From NCBI GenBank assembly GCA_030704615.1, contig CM060734.1:7008001-7068000 (forward strand): DNA of 60,000 nucleotides, written 5' to 3'. Positions 31,088 to 41,498 of this stretch are shown here, piece after piece. The position numbers and the translations under genes were made by a program. Source of the stretch: Takakia lepidozioides. Its lineage: Eukaryota; Streptophyta; Takakiopsida; Takakiales; Takakiaceae. Below the pieces are notes generated by a model. It saw only the letters and a program-made list of their open reading frames with translations, had not been told where the DNA came from and made no database searches. The stretch's first letter is position 1, and every line of letters starts with the position of its first letter.

Positions 31088-34000
31088 ATGCCGCCTGAAG
31101 GGCGTGGCTCTCCTGAGAGAGACCTCACATCCAGACCGCGGCGGAAGTTGAAAGCTCTGTACTACGGACGACGGCCAATCTCTCGCATGGCCAAACTGAA
31201 GCTCCAGCAGGAGATTCCAGTGTCTTGCTCACAACCTGCGCCAACTGAAGCCGAGTACTCTCAGGCAAGCCACTTCTGCTTTCGGTTTGTTCGATTTATT
31301 TTTTGCTTTCGCTTTGTTACCTCGCTTTGTTTTTGAATCTTCATCCTGGCTTTGCTGTATGAGTGAACTTTAGATAGTTGAGTGAACCTTAGATTGTTTG
31401 CAATGCGTGTGCAAATCCGGCAGCTCTGGAGAAGGCTGCTTGTGCATGTCATTCTTAGGCAATGGTTGCATTTGTTTTCATTGTTGTTGCATGGCTCTCC
31501 ATACTTCCTACATTTGTTATGTTTTCATTTTTGCTACATGATTGTTGCTATGGTGGTTGCGCTGCTCGTTGCGATGCTGCTTTTTGCACCGATGTTGGTT
31601 TTCACGATTTTTGTCAATGACAGAGTGATGACGAGCCCGGCACACTGGTGGTATCATCGACAGCTCCAACTCATCGCATGTTTGAATCGCCCAACTTGGG
31701 GCGAGAGGGCAAACTTAAACCTTTTGTTGGTGGACGGGAGGACTTGCAACGAGATTACGACAGAGTAGGCATTGGGGAGGTTGGTGCAGGCGGCATGGCA
31801 GGTGAAGGGCGTGAGGACATGAGGACAGCAGATCCGGCAATGGAGGTTGTTCATGCACATGCAGTAGGGCCCGCCCACGCAAAGAAAAAGAAGAAAGCTA
31901 AGCACATGCAATCCCCGGCGAGAGAGCAGTCACGGGCTGCGGAGGGGGAGTGAGCAGTGCGCGCGAGGGTGTCAGTTCGCCTCAATCAAAGGTGGTCGTC
32001 CTGGAGGGCTCCCCTGCTGCTAGCCCTAGTAAGAAACAGAAAGCCCGTGAGAGGGCAAAAGAGAGGGCAAAAGAACAGACGAGACAGAATGCTAGCCAGG
32101 AGGAAAGACAAAAGGCAGCTGAAGAGGCCAGGGGTGCCCAAATGACAGATGCCAATGTAAGCGAGGGACCCACAGAGACGGTGGATCCCTACAAGACACC
32201 ACAGAGAGGCAGTAGCACACCGGTTAGACCATCGCGGGCAAGAGCAGCCCCCGCAATTACCCATACGGTGGAGAGTGGAGGAGAGGAAAGAACACCTGAA
32301 AGAGCACGGATTGTGCAAGTTCGAGGTGAAGCCAGGGAGAGGGCAGTAGAGACGACGAGAGTGCTGGAGGTGGTTTCGCAGGTGGCTGACCCTGTTGAGG
32401 AGGACGACATGGAGGTTTCTGACCAGGATGACATCCTCCCGGACATCCCCAGGCCCCAAACCCGGAGCATACAGGCTGGATTTGGCGGTCCTGGTGGGCT
32501 GCCGGAAAACCCCTCTGCAGCAGACGTCATGTCTGAGGCGGATATGAAGTTGGCCGCTGCCAAGATGTTGGAGGCAACCCACAGCAACATTGGCAGGGTG
32601 CTGGGGGGCATGGTGTACCCGGCCAAGCTTCGAATTCCCCTTTGCCGCTTGGTGTCATTGCAGGTGGTGAGACCTGCCCTCCCAGGCGATATCGACAAGC
32701 TGAAATTCTCTTTCCGGGATGGATATCGAATGGGGTCTGCCGCCTTTTACGTTTCCATTGAGAACGACCACGGAGCTTCCCGTGCCCACACTTCCGATGA
32801 GGTGGACAAATGGGGTCCCCATTGGCAAACGCGAAATGAGGAGTTCGAGAGATCGATTGCTAGTGATCCTCTTTTCCAGCACATGTCCGGTAAGATGTTC
32901 TACGTGTGGGACGGCAATCATCGCCTCCTGGCATGGATGGAGCACATTGCCCAAGCCCACCCCAACGATCTCGATTGGCATTTCGCCGTCGATTGTGTTG
33001 TGCTGAAGGTTGCGGGGCCCAAAGATCGCAGTCTTCTCAAAGCTGCAATGGCCGACATCAACTCGTAAGCTACAACCCCTCTCGCTTTTGGACTTTGAAT
33101 TTGGAAGTCATTTCATTGCGAATCCTCATATATGATGAAAATTCCCATTTCAGTATTGTTTGATGGAAATGTGGCACTGCAGGGTGACTGAGAATGCCTT
33201 CATTGCCACCAACTTGTCCCATATGCTCTTCCGAGTGAAGGATGTCGGGAAGCAGGGGGTGCAAGAGTTTGCCAATTCCCTCAGTGCCGACCTCCTGCGC
33301 AAGTCGGAGGCAAAGGCAGACAGAACCTGGTATAGGCTGAGCGTCGACGCCATGGTGGACTACATATTTCGGGTAAAGCTCCTGACAGTTTTGTTGAGCT
33401 AATCTGTCTCTCCTCCCCCAATAGAAGAAATTGTGTTGAGCAGGATCTCTAATCTTATGTGCGCATTCTTGACAGACGAAAATACAGCAGGATTTGGCAC
33501 ATGCGCGGAGGTTCTACATGGAGTCAGAGGAGAAGAATCCAACCCTCCCGGAACTCGAATCGTATGTCAAAGCTGCGGAGGTGAGGGCCCGCATAAAGTA
33601 CAAGTCGCGGATGGTAAAGTACGTGGCCATAGCTGATCCCGCCCTTGGTGCCGACTTTCTGGTGGAGGTGGGGAAGCACTACTCTCGCGCTCTGAAGCCC
33701 ACGATGACATTGGAGAAGCTCCATCGTCTAGCCACATCCTGTGTGGATGCAACAGAAAAGGTGATACATTCTTAACAAAATTGTGGTGGCAACAACTCCT
33801 TTTTGTGGTGTTTGGCGCTTACGAATATGCTGGGTGGTTGGACAGACCCGGTGGCTCCAAATCTGGAATGGTTCCCAAAGTACCAGGGACATGTGGAGCT
33901 TCCCCAAACCGGACAAACTCTCTGACCCCACATTCGACATGTGGATGAACCGCATGACATGGTGGTTTCAGGTACTTCCCCACGCTTCGTTTGGGGCTTC

Positions 34001-37000
34001 TACTCTAGTAGGGGGTGGATTCATTGTATTTTTTGAGGAAAGCGATCTGATGGACAATCTCCACAGGTGACGACGAATGCGCAAGAGCAGCTGGACACAC
34101 AAGCACATCAGTTCAAGATGGAGATATCTCCTGCAGCAGAGAGCCTACGTGACTATGTGACGAGGTACTTTCTGCTCTAAAAAACCAACCTATTCTTTCG
34201 GGAGATAGCAGATGCTCGCCAGAGCCACGAGTTCACCGACCAGCCGAACGCGGACAAAGCAGCAATGCGCCTTCTGTACAGGTACATACGCGCTGCCTTT
34301 CTTTCAAGTCCTGGCATTTCAGGATGTTAGAGGCCTCAAGTGGTGTTAGGGAAAATGGCGCCGAATTTCCAGTCAGGGCTCCAAAAATGGCTAAGTCCCT
34401 AGACTGGCTGGCCCGGAACTGGAAATTCGGCGCCATTTTCCAGTTCCAGGCCCTATTGCCGTTCAGGGACTTAGCCATTTTCGGCCTAAGTCCCTAGACT
34501 GGCTGGCCCTGAAGTGGAAATTCGGCGCCATATTCCAGTTTTAGGCCCTATTGCCGTTCAGGGACTTAGCCATTTTCGGCCTAAGTCCCTAGTGTGGCTG
34601 GCCCGCAATTGGAAATTCGGCGCCGTTTTCCAGTTCTAGGCCCTATTGCCGTCCAGGGACTTAGCCATTTTCGGGCTAAGTCCCTAGACTAGCTGGCCCT
34701 GAACTGGAAATTCGGCGCCCTTTTCCAGTTCCAGGCCGTATTGCCGTTCAGGGACTTAGCCATTTTCGGCCTAAGTCCCTAGACTGGCTGGCCCTGAACT
34801 GGAAATTCGGCGCCATATTCCAGTTCCAGGCCCTATTGCCGTCCAGGGACTTAGCCATTTTCGGTCTAAGTCCCTACGGTGGCTGGCCAGGAACTGGAAA
34901 TTCGGCGCCGTTTTCCAGTTCTAGGCCCTATTGCCGTCCAGGGACTTAGCCATTTTCGGGCTAAGTCCCTAGTGTGGCTGGCCCGGAACTGGAAATTCGG
35001 CGCCGTTTTCCAGTTCTAGGTCCTATTGCCGTCCAGGGACTTAGCCATTTTCGGGCTAAGTCCCTAGGGTGGCTGGCCCGGAACTGGAAATTCGGCGCCG
35101 TTTTCCAGTTCTAGGCCCTATTGCCGTCCAGGGACTTAGCCATTTTCGGGCTAAGTCCCTAGACTGGCTGGCTCTGAACTGAAAATTCGGCGCCATTTTC
35201 CAGTTCCAGGCCGTATTGCCGTTCAGGGACTTAGACATTTTCGGGCTAAGTCCCTAGACTGGGTGGCCCTGAAGTGGAAATTCGGCGCCATATTCCAGTT
35301 GTAGGCCCTATTGCCGTTCAGGGACTTAGCCATTTTCGGACCTCATTGTGTTTTTCATGAATGCAGGTACTGTAAGTTCTCCCTTTTGGAGAAAGGTCAT
35401 CTGTCTTTCGAGCCACCATTCTTCCTGGCATGGAGGAACCCTGGGGCTGACTCCATGTACACTAACGATATTGTGAAGGAGTGGCATCTGGAACATTTGC
35501 GTGATTGCCCTTGGTATGTGGACCTTCCGCCCGGCTCGCTCGACCCATCCGAGTTTCAATTGAAGCTGGATGCTGAATTCCGACGAAACCGGGCTCCGCT
35601 GCCTCCGTTGGGTACAAAAGAGGCAAAAGCGCTTGCGAACTCCAGGAAAGCGGCAGAGCTTGCTCAGGCAGGAATTCAGGAGAAATTGCATGAGAAGAGT
35701 AAAGGTCAAAGGAAAAGGACAAGGAAACAGGTGACTGCAGTAACACCCAAAAAGAAGAAAACCATCGGGGCATCGGAGGAGGCGCAGGAGGGGACCCAAG
35801 AGAGTGACTCCGACGCCGATTTTGTTCAAGGTCCTGCGACTGCTGTTGCTCCTACCCAGTCACCGGTCGTCCGGGTTCCCAAGTCAGTTCGGAGTGGGAC
35901 TGGCTCTGCCAAGAAGTTGGCATTTGAGGGCGAGCCTACACGGCGGTATTTGGCGGTGACGTTTACGCACAGGCCAAAGCTAGAACCTCCAACCATCATC
36001 CAATGCGTCAATGAGAGCTTCCTTGATGCTCTCGCTGCCAGGGCAAAGAAGGTGGCACACAACAAGTCTCTGGCGGAGCAGAAGGGGAAAGCCAAGAAGA
36101 GGGCTGCCGGTACAGAGCCTAAAGACACCCCTGGTTTTGAAGCCATGATGGAATTCTTCACGGCTGTGAGCACGAATTGCAAGAGCACTCGGGGGGGGGG
36201 GGTTGAGGTGGAGAGAGCTTGCGACATGATTCTCCTCGACATTCCAGATGGGGAGCTGCTGGAGGGCCTGGATGGTGTGCCCACCTGGAACAGGTTTACT
36301 GAGGACTACTGGAAAGCCGGGTTTGGGCTGGCGGGGATGCTTCTGGATGACGGTGGATGTGTGGTTGTCCTTGCCACGAGAGGGAAGACCACAGAGAATG
36401 CGGTGGCAAGGTGGACACCGAAAAGTGTCACCCCGGTCCTCCTCAGAAAATGGTTCTGCATCAGTACGCAGGGGTTGCGAACAGAGGGCCAAAGTGTAAG
36501 TTATCAATCTATTGCATTCACTTCATATTGCGGTGTATGTTAAGTAGACCCTGGAATTGATCCCTTCTTTGTTGGATGTGCAGACATTGGTGTTTGAGGC
36601 ATATTGCTTTGTGAAGAGAGGGTCTACGTTCAAATTCCGCAACGACGGTCGTCTTGTTGATGCCGCTGTGGACCCTGTAACCTACGATGTCCTCTACAAC
36701 TATGTGCCCCACTCTAGTATGCCGAAGGACACAAAGACAGGCAAACCGTGGCGGTACAGCCGGACCCGGAGCCCTGCTTTCATCCAAACCCTCATGGAGA
36801 CGTGCTCGGATGTCCAAGGGCGGATTCTGGACCTCACATGCGGCACGGGTAAGCCTTCACGTGCTCAGTTTGTCCCCTGGCCCCATTGCAATTGCATGCC
36901 GCAAGCTATTAACCGCCCGCTTTGTTCCTCAGGTGCTTCAATGTGGGCAGGGACGTTGTCCGACAGGCATGTGTTCGCCTTCGAGCCAGATACTGCCCTC

Positions 37001-37713
37001 CACAACTCGGAACTTGCAGCGGCTGAACGTCTGCCGAAAGAGGAAGAGGCATCCTCGGAGGATGAGGAAAAATCCGAGAAGGAGCAGGGGAGGAAGTTGG
37101 GATCGAGGCCGAGGAGCCCCCGGTTTACGAGTGAGTGGTGGCATTGTAAGTTGCCTCCAGATTTTGTGAGGCACCTCCCTCCGCTCTCTTATTTCATTGA
37201 AAACCCTTTCTGGTTGTGCTGGTATTGACATTCTTCAAGTGGATTTGTTCTTACTGTAGGATGCCAAGTACTGCCGGAGGGACGTCTACACCGGAGTTCA
37301 TGGGCAGGAGGAACGTGCCTTTTTTTGCCAGGGGGGATTTCATGCCTAGTGCAGAAAGGGAGTACATCCTTCCTACTTATGCTGCCCGGCTTGCTTCGGT
37401 GTCCATTAGGAGGTGTTCCGAACGTAGTCGTGTACAACAGATTTTAGACGAGGCAAGCCTCAAGAAAATGAAGATGAGGGAGGAGGCAGCAGCTATTAGA
37501 GCCCGTCGGGCTCGTAGATTTGTGTTGGATTCTGCTGAGGAAAGTGGGGGAGAAGACGCAGAAGATTCCCAGGAGGTGAGGTGGACAGTCCCCCAAGGAG
37601 AGGACGGGATTTTTGAGAGGCATAGTGGAACTCTGATGCATCACAGAGCTCGGAGGATGAGGGGGATGAGGGGGATGAGGAAGAAGGTGGGGCAAGTTCC
37701 TCGGAGGGTGTAG
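31088..37713 (+). pseudogene. ParB-like domain plus permuted DNA methyltransferase-like protein, copy 1
   Basis: Ten exons: 31088-31264, 31624-33064, 33183-33372, 33476-33760, 33846-33971, 34067-34281, 35367-36495, 36584-36848, 36933-37130, 37260-37713. All but the first intron (GC-AG) are GT-AG, and seven positions match copy 2. A basic, low-complexity N-terminus precedes a ParB/Srx-like fold with YVWDGNHRLLAW (about 32900). After a helical middle part come a motif IV-like ACDMILLDIPDGE then DDGGCVVVLATRG (about 36220-36370), motif X-like RSPAFIQTLMETC, and motif I LDLTCGTGASMWAG, then FAFEPD. The order IV, X, I is that of beta-class N6-adenine/N4-cytosine methyltransferases; ParB-methyltransferase fusions are common in phages. 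DPPY is replaced by LDIPDG. Lesions: TAA at 34178, frameshifts near 31940 and 37095. Confidence 0.7.
34282..35366. repeat. 95-bp tandem palindrome array filling an intron
   Basis: GGCGCC centres lie at 34429, 34524, 34619, 34714, 34809, 34904, 34999, 35094, 35189 and 35284, an exact 95-bp period, with one extra unit at 34358. Each unit has two palindromes, AACTGGAAATTCGGCGCC with ATTTTCCAGTT, and GGGACTTAGCC with GGCCTAAGTCCC, plus a CCCTATTGCCGT phrase. Splice sites on both sides are intact. The matching intron of copy 2 (50974-51119) is 146 bp and holds a single palindrome. Confidence 0.9.
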
Positions 37714-37784
37714 GAGAGTAGTGCCCATTCCGGCTATGACAGTTAGAACACACTTGTATAGACGTGGCTTGCCACAAAATTTGC

Positions 37785-37790
37785 AATAAA
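37785..37790 (+). promoter_or_regulatory. Poly(A) signal AATAAA
   Basis: AATAAA lies 72 bases after the stop of the ParB-methyltransferase gene. Position and sequence fit a cleavage and polyadenylation signal. Confidence 0.5.
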
Positions 37791-37842
37791 ATGTTGCATT
37801 TCAAGTCCACTGGTGCCACATTCCAACTTCACATGACCCTAT

Positions 37843-37942
37843 TTCCGTGCCTCCTAACCCTATTTCCGTGGACTCACAATGGTCTGCTCATGCTTTTTTT
37901 TTTCCGCTCATGCTCATGCCGCTCATGAAATAGCAGCCCCCT
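37843..37942 (+). repeat. Subterminal motifs and 3' terminus of the ParB-methyltransferase element
   Basis: Two CCCTATTTCCGTG motifs (37847-37870) are followed by GCTCATG repeats around a T run and GCTCATGAAATAGCAGCCCC. The same order (CCTATT-CCGCG, then GCTCATG, then GAAATAGCA) ends MULE copies A and B. Confidence 0.7.
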
Positions 37943-37960
37943 CCACGAGCTAGGGGGGCG

Positions 37961-38483
37961 ATTGTGGCAGACTACTTTATTGTGCATATATGTGTGGTGT
38001 GGTTTGGACAGCGATGTAGTTGTGTAGCGATATGTATGCGCACGACAGCTGTCAAGTTAAATAAGCACAGTGTGAAAACAGCTAGAATAAAACTAGTTAT
38101 TTGTATTTAACACTTGGATTTAGGTCAAGTGTTAAATCAGAGGTCAAGTTTAGTTTGACACCTGGTCCGTCTTATCTTCACGAGAGCGGCAGTCGCGCGG
38201 CTCATCTTTCTCGAGTTGAGCCTGCGCGACCAAGCTCCTGCATGCGGTTAGATTTGAGTGTGCTTATGTAGGGGTACAGGTTGTTGTGGGGTGGAGTCCC
38301 CATAGCTTGGGGTGCCCCTGGCTCGACTACTATTTCTAAGAGTGATGGTTTGGTTTTCATGTTTTGTGTAAACAGTGTGTTCGTTGGTTTTCTATCATTG
38401 TGGCAGACTACTTTATTGTGCATATATGTGTGGTGTGGTTTGGACAGCGATGTAGTTGTGTAGCGATATGTATGCGCACGACA
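37961..38483 (+). repeat. 87-bp direct repeats flanking an LTR-like unit
   Basis: Positions 37961-38047 and 38397-38483 are identical by eye, starting ATTGTGGCAGACTAC and ending TGCGCACGACA. Between them is the 348-bp LTR-like repeat. An 87-bp target duplication would be far too long, so a tandem duplication or recombination product is more likely. Confidence 0.75.
38050..38397 (+). repeat. 348-bp LTR-like repeat, copy 2
   Basis: Same unit as 14706-15053, TGTCAAGTTAAATAAGC to TTTTCTATCA, with a handful of differences (for example CAGTGTGTTCGT against CAATGTGTTCAT). Confidence 0.65.
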
Positions 38484-39057
38484 TCTTAAATATCAAAATG
38501 GATACATCTCTTGGTAACCCAAGGATTAATTCCCGCACAGAATTCTCATCTTCTTCAATGATGCACATTCTCACCATCTCACGCAATCATAATCTTCCAT
38601 TCATTTCATTCAGAATCGGTTTCACATTCCATCATTCCATTTCTCGCATAAAATAGATTGAATTGAACTTCCTTCTTTCCCTTATCTTCTTTTATTCATT
38701 CGTAAACATTACATTGCAATATCACAGTACTAATCTACCATTGAGAAATAACTCTATCTTCTAGCTCCTACACACACACACACACACTCTAGCCACAACT
38801 CTCTGGCTCATCTGACACCATCTACTTCATATGAACGATATAAATAGCAGAGTTGCTCCAACAACTTCGATAACCGTCCAAACCCAATCCCAATGGATAT
38901 GACAAGTTCTCCATTGTGAGAACGAAGGATGAACATACCACAGAAATGAGGGAACAATGGATTTTTTTATTGATCGACATTAATTCCACGTGAAGCACGT
39001 CTACTCTACTGATGGTGCATGCAAATCTAAACCATTGTGCCTTCTGAATGGAAGTCA
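38484..39057. other. AT-rich gene-free stretch
   Basis: No coding support. A short CA microsatellite lies at about 38769-38787 and several CATTC/TCATT repeats at 38580-38660. Confidence 0.5.
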
Positions 39058-39634
39058 CCGCGTCGAAGGAACTTCCACTGGTTTGAAGACCGGGTTACGA
39101 GTCATGGGGCTCCTCCAAGTAAACTGGATTGCAGCCATTGTCGCGCCCTTGTTAAAGTTGACGACAATGTCGTGCCCTTCAATCAAACCACCATCGAATA
39201 TGGAAAGCTTCACTGTGGGCCTGTAGTGCACGTGCGTTTCGTCCTTGAAACGATTGCGAATGTCCCCATACAGTGGATAAGAGGAGCGGACTCATTTACA
39301 AGTATACACGTGTCTCCCCAATGGAGTCCTCCCAGGTCCACTGGCAGCAGTTCCAGTGCCAAAGCATAGTTGTGCGTAATCTGTCCAGCTGCCCACCGTA
39401 GCTGGGAAAATCGGAGTCAAGGATGTGCAGGAGCCACGGACTGGACAGACCGCCACCCTCACCCCACTCGAAAGCGTAGTAGCTTGGCAAATACTCCTAC
39501 ACAGTCAATGATTCCCGCTTCGCCCCAGAATCGTCTGTGAAAACTGTGAGCCAGATAATGATGTCTCCCGATTTCGGCGTAAACATTGCATAGTCGACGC
39601 CTCGATAGGGCAGTCCTCAGCATTGCAGAAGCAT
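39058..39634 (-). pseudogene. Small unknown protein family, copy 1 (broken)
   Basis: Minus strand from ATG at 39634. MPCFCNAEDCP matches MSCFRNRDDCP of the intact copy at 45719-46282, followed after a frameshift by VDYAMFTPKSGDIIIWLTVF, then FEWGEGGGLSSPWLLHILDS and WHWNCCQWTWEDSIGE, ending near SPMT and VEVPST. A TAG follows ESLTV. It lies convergent to the ParB-methyltransferase gene, as does the copy at 46841 relative to the second methyltransferase gene. Confidence 0.65.
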
Positions 39635-41012
39635 GGCATCCTTGCATAGGAGGCAAGAAGGACTGGGCACGAAGAGTATTTTGGCGTTGAGGAGACTGTG
39701 TATTGTCAATGAGAATGAGGTTGCAGACACCACCCAAGATATTTGAATTTCCCCCTGATGACAAGCGGATGAGGACTGGCGGCTCCAATAATGGAGCCGC
39801 TGCAACTTGGGTGCCACGTGCCCGTCTTTCAGTGGGAAACGTCTTCATCCCGCTTCCGCCGGATGAAAAATCACGGCTTCATTCCATCCGCGTGCCAAGG
39901 TGGACATTCATTTTGTGAAGTATTCCGGCTCAAGGTTTTTCAGCACTTAATGTTCTGTCCATGGCTCATGGCTCATGGTTCAGGAACACTGTTGAAAGAG
40001 TATCCTGCGGAATTGGAAGGGTGCTGGTAGATATAATCGCCGCCGCCTCGCAGGGACTCATGAATTCAAATCGGCGCCGATTTGCTTCAGGGACACTGTT
40101 TAAAGATTATGCGGAGTATCTCTTGGGATACTGGTATCGTTCCAGGGACTTGGAGCATTGAAATCGGCGCTGATTTACATGAGGGGCACTATTGAAAGAG
40201 TACCCTCTGCAAATCTAATGGTACTAGTGCTGAATATAATCGGATAGCCTGCCAGACCTTCAGAATGACATTTACAATCGCAACATTAATGTAGAATAAT
40301 AGGAATTTCTGGTTAGGCTATGATTTTAAAAAATTTAGCGTATTTTCCTGTCGATATACTCTGTGATATCTTCGATATTGCTGCGATAGAGCAGTGTTTC
40401 TCGATATTTTGTAAACAGTCAATAGTCTGTCCTTGACTGGATGATAGAAGAAATAGATGGATGACTATTTTGGATGGATAGAAGAGTGTCTGTTTGGGAG
40501 GGAGTGGCGGACGCCGTCAACGATAGCAACTATCGTTGCGGATGAAAAATTTGGCAATTCATCATTTGTGCTTGATGAAATTTCGTCTTTGGGATGGAAG
40601 TTTTTTTGTTGTACCTGCATTCAAAGGACACAGGGTTCCCATACATTGGACGAACCCCTATTCGCCACGTGCCGTGATCGTATTTGGCTTTTGAATTTGA
40701 ACGCAGAGACAATCAGCATGTAGCCTAGTGGTAATGGGCACATACCACGTTGGATGTGGTTGTGGGTTCAAACCACGGTCTGGTGTGTCATGAAGGTGTC
40801 CACCTTCCTAGCGGAAGGTAGTAGCCCTTGGGGGTGAAGTGACTCCATAAGTTACGCTCCCTTCGAGAGGCATCATACTTTGAACGCGGATGGCAATGCC
40901 GAAAGGCTTGTTGCCCTGCTGTAGGACCCCTTTGAGGCTAAGTTCCCCCGGATTACAATTCGCTGCACAAATGACTTTTCGCCACTTGCCTTCATCGTAA
41001 TGGGATTTGAAA
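39635..41012. other. Gene-free stretch with related palindromes
   Basis: AAATCGGCGCCGATTT at about 40068 and AAATCGGCGCTGATTT at about 40163 are further GGCGCC-type palindromes, set in repeated phrases (GGGACACTGTT, GAGTATC). GGCTCATGGCTCATGGTTC at 39964-39983 resembles the terminal GCTCATG blocks. No gene is supported. Confidence 0.5.
40722..40795 (+). repeat. tRNA-like (SINE-type) promoter segment
   Basis: TAGCCTAGTGGTAATGGGC resembles an RNA polymerase III A box and GGGTTCAAACC a B box, with foldable D and T arms. There is no variable loop and the acceptor stem does not pair, so it is not a working tRNA. A SINE head is the likeliest reading. Confidence 0.4.
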
Positions 41013-41489
41013 TTAAACGCAAAATGTGATGCAGAACGCCGCATCGGTGCCAAGTAGGGACCCGTTGGAGGCTACTTTTCCCCCGCACACCGCCTGGGAA
41101 GAAAAAGAAGGTGTCTTTACAATTCCAGACTTCTTCCCTTTTTTCAGAAGCGAAACATGGAACACCGGAGGCACCTTGCTCTCCGCCAACAACTCCAATT
41201 TGTACACGTCCTCAGTCATAACCTCTTGAATGCGGAAAGGTCCCGCATACGGAGGTACAAACTTCGGACTCACTTCCAGAGGTAGTCAAAAAGTCTTGAT
41301 GTTCAGCCAGACCTCCATGCCTGCCTCAAACTTAACTTCCCTCCGACTCCGGTTTGCCTGCAACTCATAGCGCTTCCTAGCCTTGGTGATGTTGGACTTT
41401 GTAAGCTCCAACAAATGCTTGCGTTCCTCCAGCACCACCATTGCCGCATGCACCCTTTCACCATCTTCTTTGGCTCCCACCATTGTCAT
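41013..41489 (-). pseudogene. Integrase C-terminal tail of Gypsy element 3
   Basis: Two frames: VLEERKHLLELTKSNITKAR (41489-41286), then FVPPYAGPFRIQEV and VFHVSLLKKGKK (41273-41013). The GPF and FHVSLLK phrases are the GPY/F-type end found in many Gypsy integrases. No chromodomain is visible after it. A stop separates the two parts. Confidence 0.75.
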
Positions 41490-41498
41490 TTGGGCGGC

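Larger units (their letters stand above)
29954..37942 (+). mobile_element. Element with MULE-like ends carrying a ParB-methyltransferase gene
   Basis: The left end is an array in the same orientation and with the same first units as MULE copy A (compare 30057-30110 with 2763-2820: GGATATCCATACG and CGATCCGACTTACCTGCTGG). The right end is GCTCATGCC repeats and GAAATAGCAGCCCCC at 37942, as in MULE 3' ends. Subterminal CCCTATTTCCGTG motifs lie at 37847-37870. Between them is one ten-exon gene and no transposase. I infer a non-autonomous relative moved by the MULE transposase. Confidence 0.55.

Noticed and set aside
40722-40795. Possible tRNA gene (TGG anticodon-like loop)
   Set aside because: No variable loop and no paired acceptor stem. 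Kept only as a tRNA-like SINE promoter.
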